64,000 nt of DNA from Epiperipatus broadwayi (taxonomy: Eukaryota > Onychophora > Udeonychophora > Euonychophora > Peripatidae): assembly GCA_028023455.1 (NCBI GenBank), contig JAQFVV010006199.1, positions 3,064,646 through 3,128,645 of the forward strand. The letters run 5' to 3'. This document shows, in pieces, positions 59,539-64,000 of the stretch. Each line of letters begins with the position of its first letter. Position 1 is the first letter of the stretch. The notes under the pieces were generated by a model, which had not been told where the DNA came from, did not search any database, and saw nothing but the letters and a program-made list of their open reading frames with translations. The translations under genes and the position numbers were made by a program.

Positions 59539-62513
59539 TATAATAATCCTTAGATATTTTATTCACCAAACTAAAATATAGTCTATGTTTATTTATCTCC
59601 CAGTGATTTATATTCTTTAGGTACTCATGGTTGATTTTGATTTTACTTTGAGTTTAGAGATATTTTCCCCCCATGAATTTTATTTTACTTTGTATTCTGG
59701 GTGAGTCACTATTGATGTTATGCTCTAAAAGAGTCATGGGATTAGGTGCACAGTGTTTGCAATGGCTTGGGTGGTGTGAACATTTATAGTTAATTTAGTT
59801 TGCTTTGTTATGGCTTGTTAGTTTATGCAAAAGTGAAATTCATATGTGCACACATATGAACTTGGAATACATATGTAATAGAATCATATAAATAATAGAG
59901 TACTTGGTATTCAGAGATGATACAGTATTATAAAGTTGTATCAATATTAATATTTAAAGCTATTAAATAAAGATAATAAATGCAATATTCTAACATACAA
60001 AAGGGAAAATTTCCATTGAATTATGTTTGTACTTGAACTGTATTAAACTGTTCATAAACTTTGTGTTATTTATTGTTACATCTGTTTCTGTGTTTATATA
60101 TTGTTATCTTCTCTGCCAATTGATCTCTGATCTCCATAATCTAGAGGCAATATTAAAAGTCTGTGAGTGATGGTGGAGCCATACAGGTATTTATACTTAT
60201 TATCACCAGTAAACTCTCATATTCTAGACTATTGGTGTAGAAGTATTTTTTGGTGTTGCATATTAATGTGTCTACTGTCTATTATAGTATTGGATACACT
60301 TCTCAAGTATGTCTGTTGGATTTGAACAGTCATGGATATACACAAATAATGTAAGATGGCTATCATTTTGATGGGTAATACCTTTATCTAGTCATTCAAA
60401 CACTATCTATTTACCAAGCATTTTTGGTATTAATTTCTATTAATTAGCTACATTTGAGACTGTAAAATGAAGCTTAGCTTTAGTCCAGTCAATTTATTTC
60501 AGATTTTCTAAGTTAAATTTAATATACAAGTAAATATTGTAGCATGGTTAGTTCATTCTAATGCATGATCAGTTACTAATGGCATAATTAGACATGTAGT
60601 TGATCAGTGGTTTGGGGTGATGCATAAATGTATGTACAATAGAAAAAAATATATGAGAGAAGTTAATTGAAATAAATGACACATGGCACAAGTGTTGCTG
60701 AATAAATATATTTCCAAAAGAAACAACAATGCATGTATATCCTTAGTTTTAAAATTAATATAGTGTGAGGCAGTTGTAATGTAAAGATGACAGTTATTAT
60801 CATCATATTAGCCAGCTAAGTTAGAAGCAGCAATAAATTATCTTGAAGTTAACCTTCATAAATTTGTTATATGATTTTAATAGTAAGATATCATAAAGGC
60901 GCTAAGATGTAAAATATATGGAAAATGTTAAGTAGCTTATGGTGCAAGCTAGCTAACTATTATTATAACTATTATTTTCAAGTTCATTAATGTTTGTTAA
61001 ATGCCTTAGTTGAAATAGAATAAATTGTGATTTCAAATAAATATTTAGCCAGAAATCATAATAATTTATAATCATAAGTTTATTGTGCAATTTTGAAAAC
61101 CAAGAAGCAATAGTTTTGACATAAAATTAACTTAAATTATTAACTCTTCAGAGTTAAAAATGGAAAGGATCTAGTAACTATGATGTGTAAGTTGTTATTA
61201 TATTAGTGTGCTGTAAATAATTTTTTTTATGTCTAAATGTAATAAATGTATTTTAAAATTTATTAAAATTTAGTTTTTGAGTATTTTTGTACTTTGAATA
61301 ATAGTTTTTGAGTATTTTTCTGTGTGAAATTCTTCTCTCTGGTTCCACAAACCCATCAAATGAAATAAAATGTATACTTTTCAAATCAGATAATTATTAT
61401 TCTCAAGATCAAAAATCACTAATACTTGATAAAAAACAGTGACATAAATAGTTTTTTTTTTTTTTTAATTAAAAATTTTAAATTGATAATTGTTCATTTA
61501 AGTCTTGCAATGGATGTATCCATCCATAATTCAGACTGCATATTATTAACCTATTATCTGAATTTAAACACTGTCAATGAAGTATTTTATCTGTGTTGTT
61601 TAGGATAAGAGAGGGAAATGAAATGTACCCTTTTCCCTTTATTAGTTGAATACCATTCTAGGTAAAAGGCTGTAAATATTCTGAATTTACATGATTTTTT
61701 AAATTAAATATTGGTTGAATAAAGTAAGCATTTTCTTTGGTGATCTATGTGATTATTATTAGGATGTTAATTAGATGCATTAATTCATAGGAAATGTATG
61801 TTATTAAAGCTTGCTGGAATGTCATTTATTTGCCTTGCAACACTATACCACTACTTTATTTGATAAAATACCAGAAACAAAACCCTGAGATTTTTATTTT
61901 GCATTACATAAAAGGCCCATTGTTGTTCGATCATATGAATGGATAATATTAAAGGTATAATAGATTTGTTAGTCATAAGAGTCTATTGAAAAACATGTTG
62001 TGAAAGTGCTAGTATTTATAGCTCAGAGAGTTTGATTGAGATGAAGGTAGAGATGTACTTTATTCTGAATTATTTACTTTGGAAGGATTGAAATTTTATC
62101 TCTTCCCAAAATTATATGCTTTATTTGGAGTAATTTATTTTATCAGAGTTAAGTTCTTCCTTTGTCTTAATTGTATATCTCTGTAGCTAATTCTTTTATA
62201 TGTGACCAACCACTGAGCTTAGTCCACATTATAATCTTTATTGTTTTATATAAGAGTCTCAACCCAACCATATTATTGTTTAAAGGATGTCTTGTCCCAA
62301 ACAATTAGAATTTTTTAGAATGCTATTGGATAAATGAGAGATAAGGTCTCAACTTAAGAAAATGACTATGATTAATAGTTTCTTCTCTTCATTTTCTTTA
62401 TAGGTTACAAAATGAATGCCCAACTATAAGGCCATCGATGTACTTAACTACACGACACTATAAAATCAAGAGGTTACAAGGTGTACTTAGCTTGAACCAC
62501 ATTTATAAGAGGT

Positions 62514-62516
<3 letters not shown>
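59539..62516. other. No gene seen; low-repeat AT-rich region
   Basis: No transposon family of this window recurs here. It could be intron or intergenic DNA of a gene outside the window, but I see no exon with recognisable protein similarity or convincing splice pairs. Confidence 0.4.
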
Positions 62517-62559
<43 letters not shown>

Positions 62560-62582
62560 CCTCATATATATATATATATATA
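62517..62582. repeat. (TA)n tracts forming an inverted repeat
   Basis: GAGGTTAC, (TA)n and ATAACCTC make an imperfect stem around the TA tract, followed by a second (AT)n. Confidence 0.9.
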
Positions 62583-64000
62583 TGAGTGATCAAAGGGTTA
62601 CCATTTAAATTCCTGGTATAGTAGTAAGATTAACAGAATATTTAAAAAGTAATTTTCTTCCTTTGACTAAAGCCAAACAGGAGATTTGATTAATTATATG
62701 ATATTATTTAATCTTCATCGTATTCTAAAGCAATGTGATACTAGTTTGAGTTATAATGTAAAATCCTCATCTTCAAATCAGTTCCTGACTTTTCCTTTGT
62801 CAATGAAGTCTAGTATTGAAATCTAAAATTAATTTATTTATGCCTCTGTTAGCCATTATTTGTTCTTTATATCATTCTAGCTAATATCCTGAAATTAAAA
62901 AAAAACTTTCAACGTTTTCAAATTTAGTCTAACTCATTTACACACTTATATAGATTACTTATATAGATTTTAGAGATCTTACTTTTATGACAACTGTAAG
63001 CTATAATTGCCTAGGAAGATTAATATCAGCAATAATATGATTTTCTCATGTGCCTCAAAATTAGTAATATTCACCTTACTCTAAAGTTTGAATAGTCAAT
63101 AGATACCCAATAGTATAGCGCTAGTTTTTTGAAAAAAAAAAAAGGGTATTAGAGTAAATAATATAAGGGAGTAAAAAGGGGTAACTTAGTTCTAGCTTTG
63201 AAACCCTGTCTTTACTGCAAGGCAAAAACTATGGATCTGGAAATGGGAATTTAATAGCATGGTATTGTCGGGTGTCCATTGGTTACTCAAACTTACTTTT
63301 AAATCATTTTGTGTTTCTTTCCAAATAATGGAAACAAATTTTATAATTTGAAATATTTTGGATAAACCATTCCAACTAGGTTGGGAAGAGGAGAGTATTT
63401 GCGAACTTTATATCATGTACATTAAGTTTACATATCAACGTCTAAAAAGTATGTTGTATTCATTTGTTGAAACAAACCTGTGTGTGTATAAATGAAAATA
63501 AATAAATAAATACATCTATCATTTATTTATCAATGCACATAGTTTTATTAGACCAAGAATTGAAAAAATAAACTGTGGTTTTACCCTTTTTTTTAAAAAT
63601 TAATAAAATTTAATTCCCGATTTCTCGTCTTTCTAAAATGGAGACTACAGTAATGCATTTTCCTAAAAAAATCACTTAATTGCAGAAGCTTTTAACTTTA
63701 GTACTATAATTGTTAAACAGTTACGTACTTATGTTACCGGTATAAATAGTGTAGTAGCCAATAAGCTGCCTCCCCTTTACGTTAGAAATAAGATATTCTG
63801 AGATAATTCAGAGGATATTTGTAGAGCCTAGCAACGTGCAGTGGTTGGAGTACAACATCTTGTTATGGAAGAAAAAACGCTCCACATGGAGTTTGAATTT
63901 TGTTACTTTTAAATATCAGTCACTGCTCATTATCTGTGACACAATTGGATACATCTCATTGCCTTCACATGATACATCCCTTGTAAGTACAAAATTCTTT
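62583..64000. other. No gene seen; end of window
   Basis: G+C rises slightly after 63.6 kb (GGTTGGAGTACAACATCTTG, CTGCCTCCCCTTTACG), but no coding block or RNA gene is recognisable before the window ends. Confidence 0.4.

Noticed and set aside
59539-62516. Intron or UTR of a host gene
   Set aside because: The region is poorer in transposons, but no exon, splice pair or conserved protein block could be supported.
63725-63800. TATA-like GGTATAAATAG with nearby AGCCAATAAG as a promoter
   Set aside because: Such words are expected by chance in AT-rich DNA, and no transcript or coding region can be linked to them inside the window.

Overview
The window is a gene-poor, strongly A+T-rich piece of a eukaryotic, most likely invertebrate metazoan, genome. 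I judge A+T by eye at about three quarters; it was not computed. The evidence for a metazoan is the mixture of repeats: several non-LTR retrotransposon lineages, a Ty3/gypsy-like pol, a GIY-YIG domain like that of Penelope-like elements, hAT transposons of the ZBED/GTF2IRD2 type, tRNA-derived SINEs, palindromic MITEs and long (TA)n and (AAT)n tracts. I cannot name the species. I found no host protein-coding gene, rRNA, functional tRNA or CRISPR array. Nearly every recognisable protein segment is a decayed transposable element.

Layout. 0-9 kb holds a GIY-YIG remnant, two loci of a 478-bp repeat family (one with a nested 198-bp MITE), a tRNA-derived SINE and a broken hAT transposase on the minus strand. 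12-18.2 kb is a nest: a gypsy-like element (gag-like part with a 270-bp triplication, protease, reverse transcriptase, RNase H) is split between RT and RNase H by one complete 478-bp repeat unit, and a younger RTE-like LINE with a 10-bp target-site duplication lies downstream of RNase H. 18.2-30.2 kb holds microsatellites, four palindromic or duplicated elements and a 581-bp near-perfect palindrome. 30.8-31.3 kb is a hAT-derived element with a perfect 8-bp target-site duplication. 32.7-35.3, 40.6-43.3 and 50.1-51.9 kb are three copies of one endonuclease/RT LINE on the minus strand. The second is split by palindromic MITEs. 44.4-47.0 kb is a different, CR1-like LINE with recognisable endonuclease and RT blocks but no long ORF. 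49.9-55.7 kb contains three copies of a tRNA-Gly-derived SINE. 56.3-57.4 kb is a tandem locus of the 478-bp family, followed by a Jockey/CR1-type LINE 3' end at 57.7-58.5 kb. The last 5.5 kb shows only microsatellites.

The elements relate to each other as layers of insertion and not as a working gene set. The least-explained component is the 478-bp family, seen at seven loci. Its monomer carries a tRNA-like A-box/B-box pair at one end, and its copies tend to be arranged head-to-head or as palindromes. At one locus a single monomer sits inside a gypsy pol, which is evidence of insertion. I did not find a convincing novel functional system. The best leads are this family, the palindromic elements with nearly identical arms, and the 270-bp triplication.
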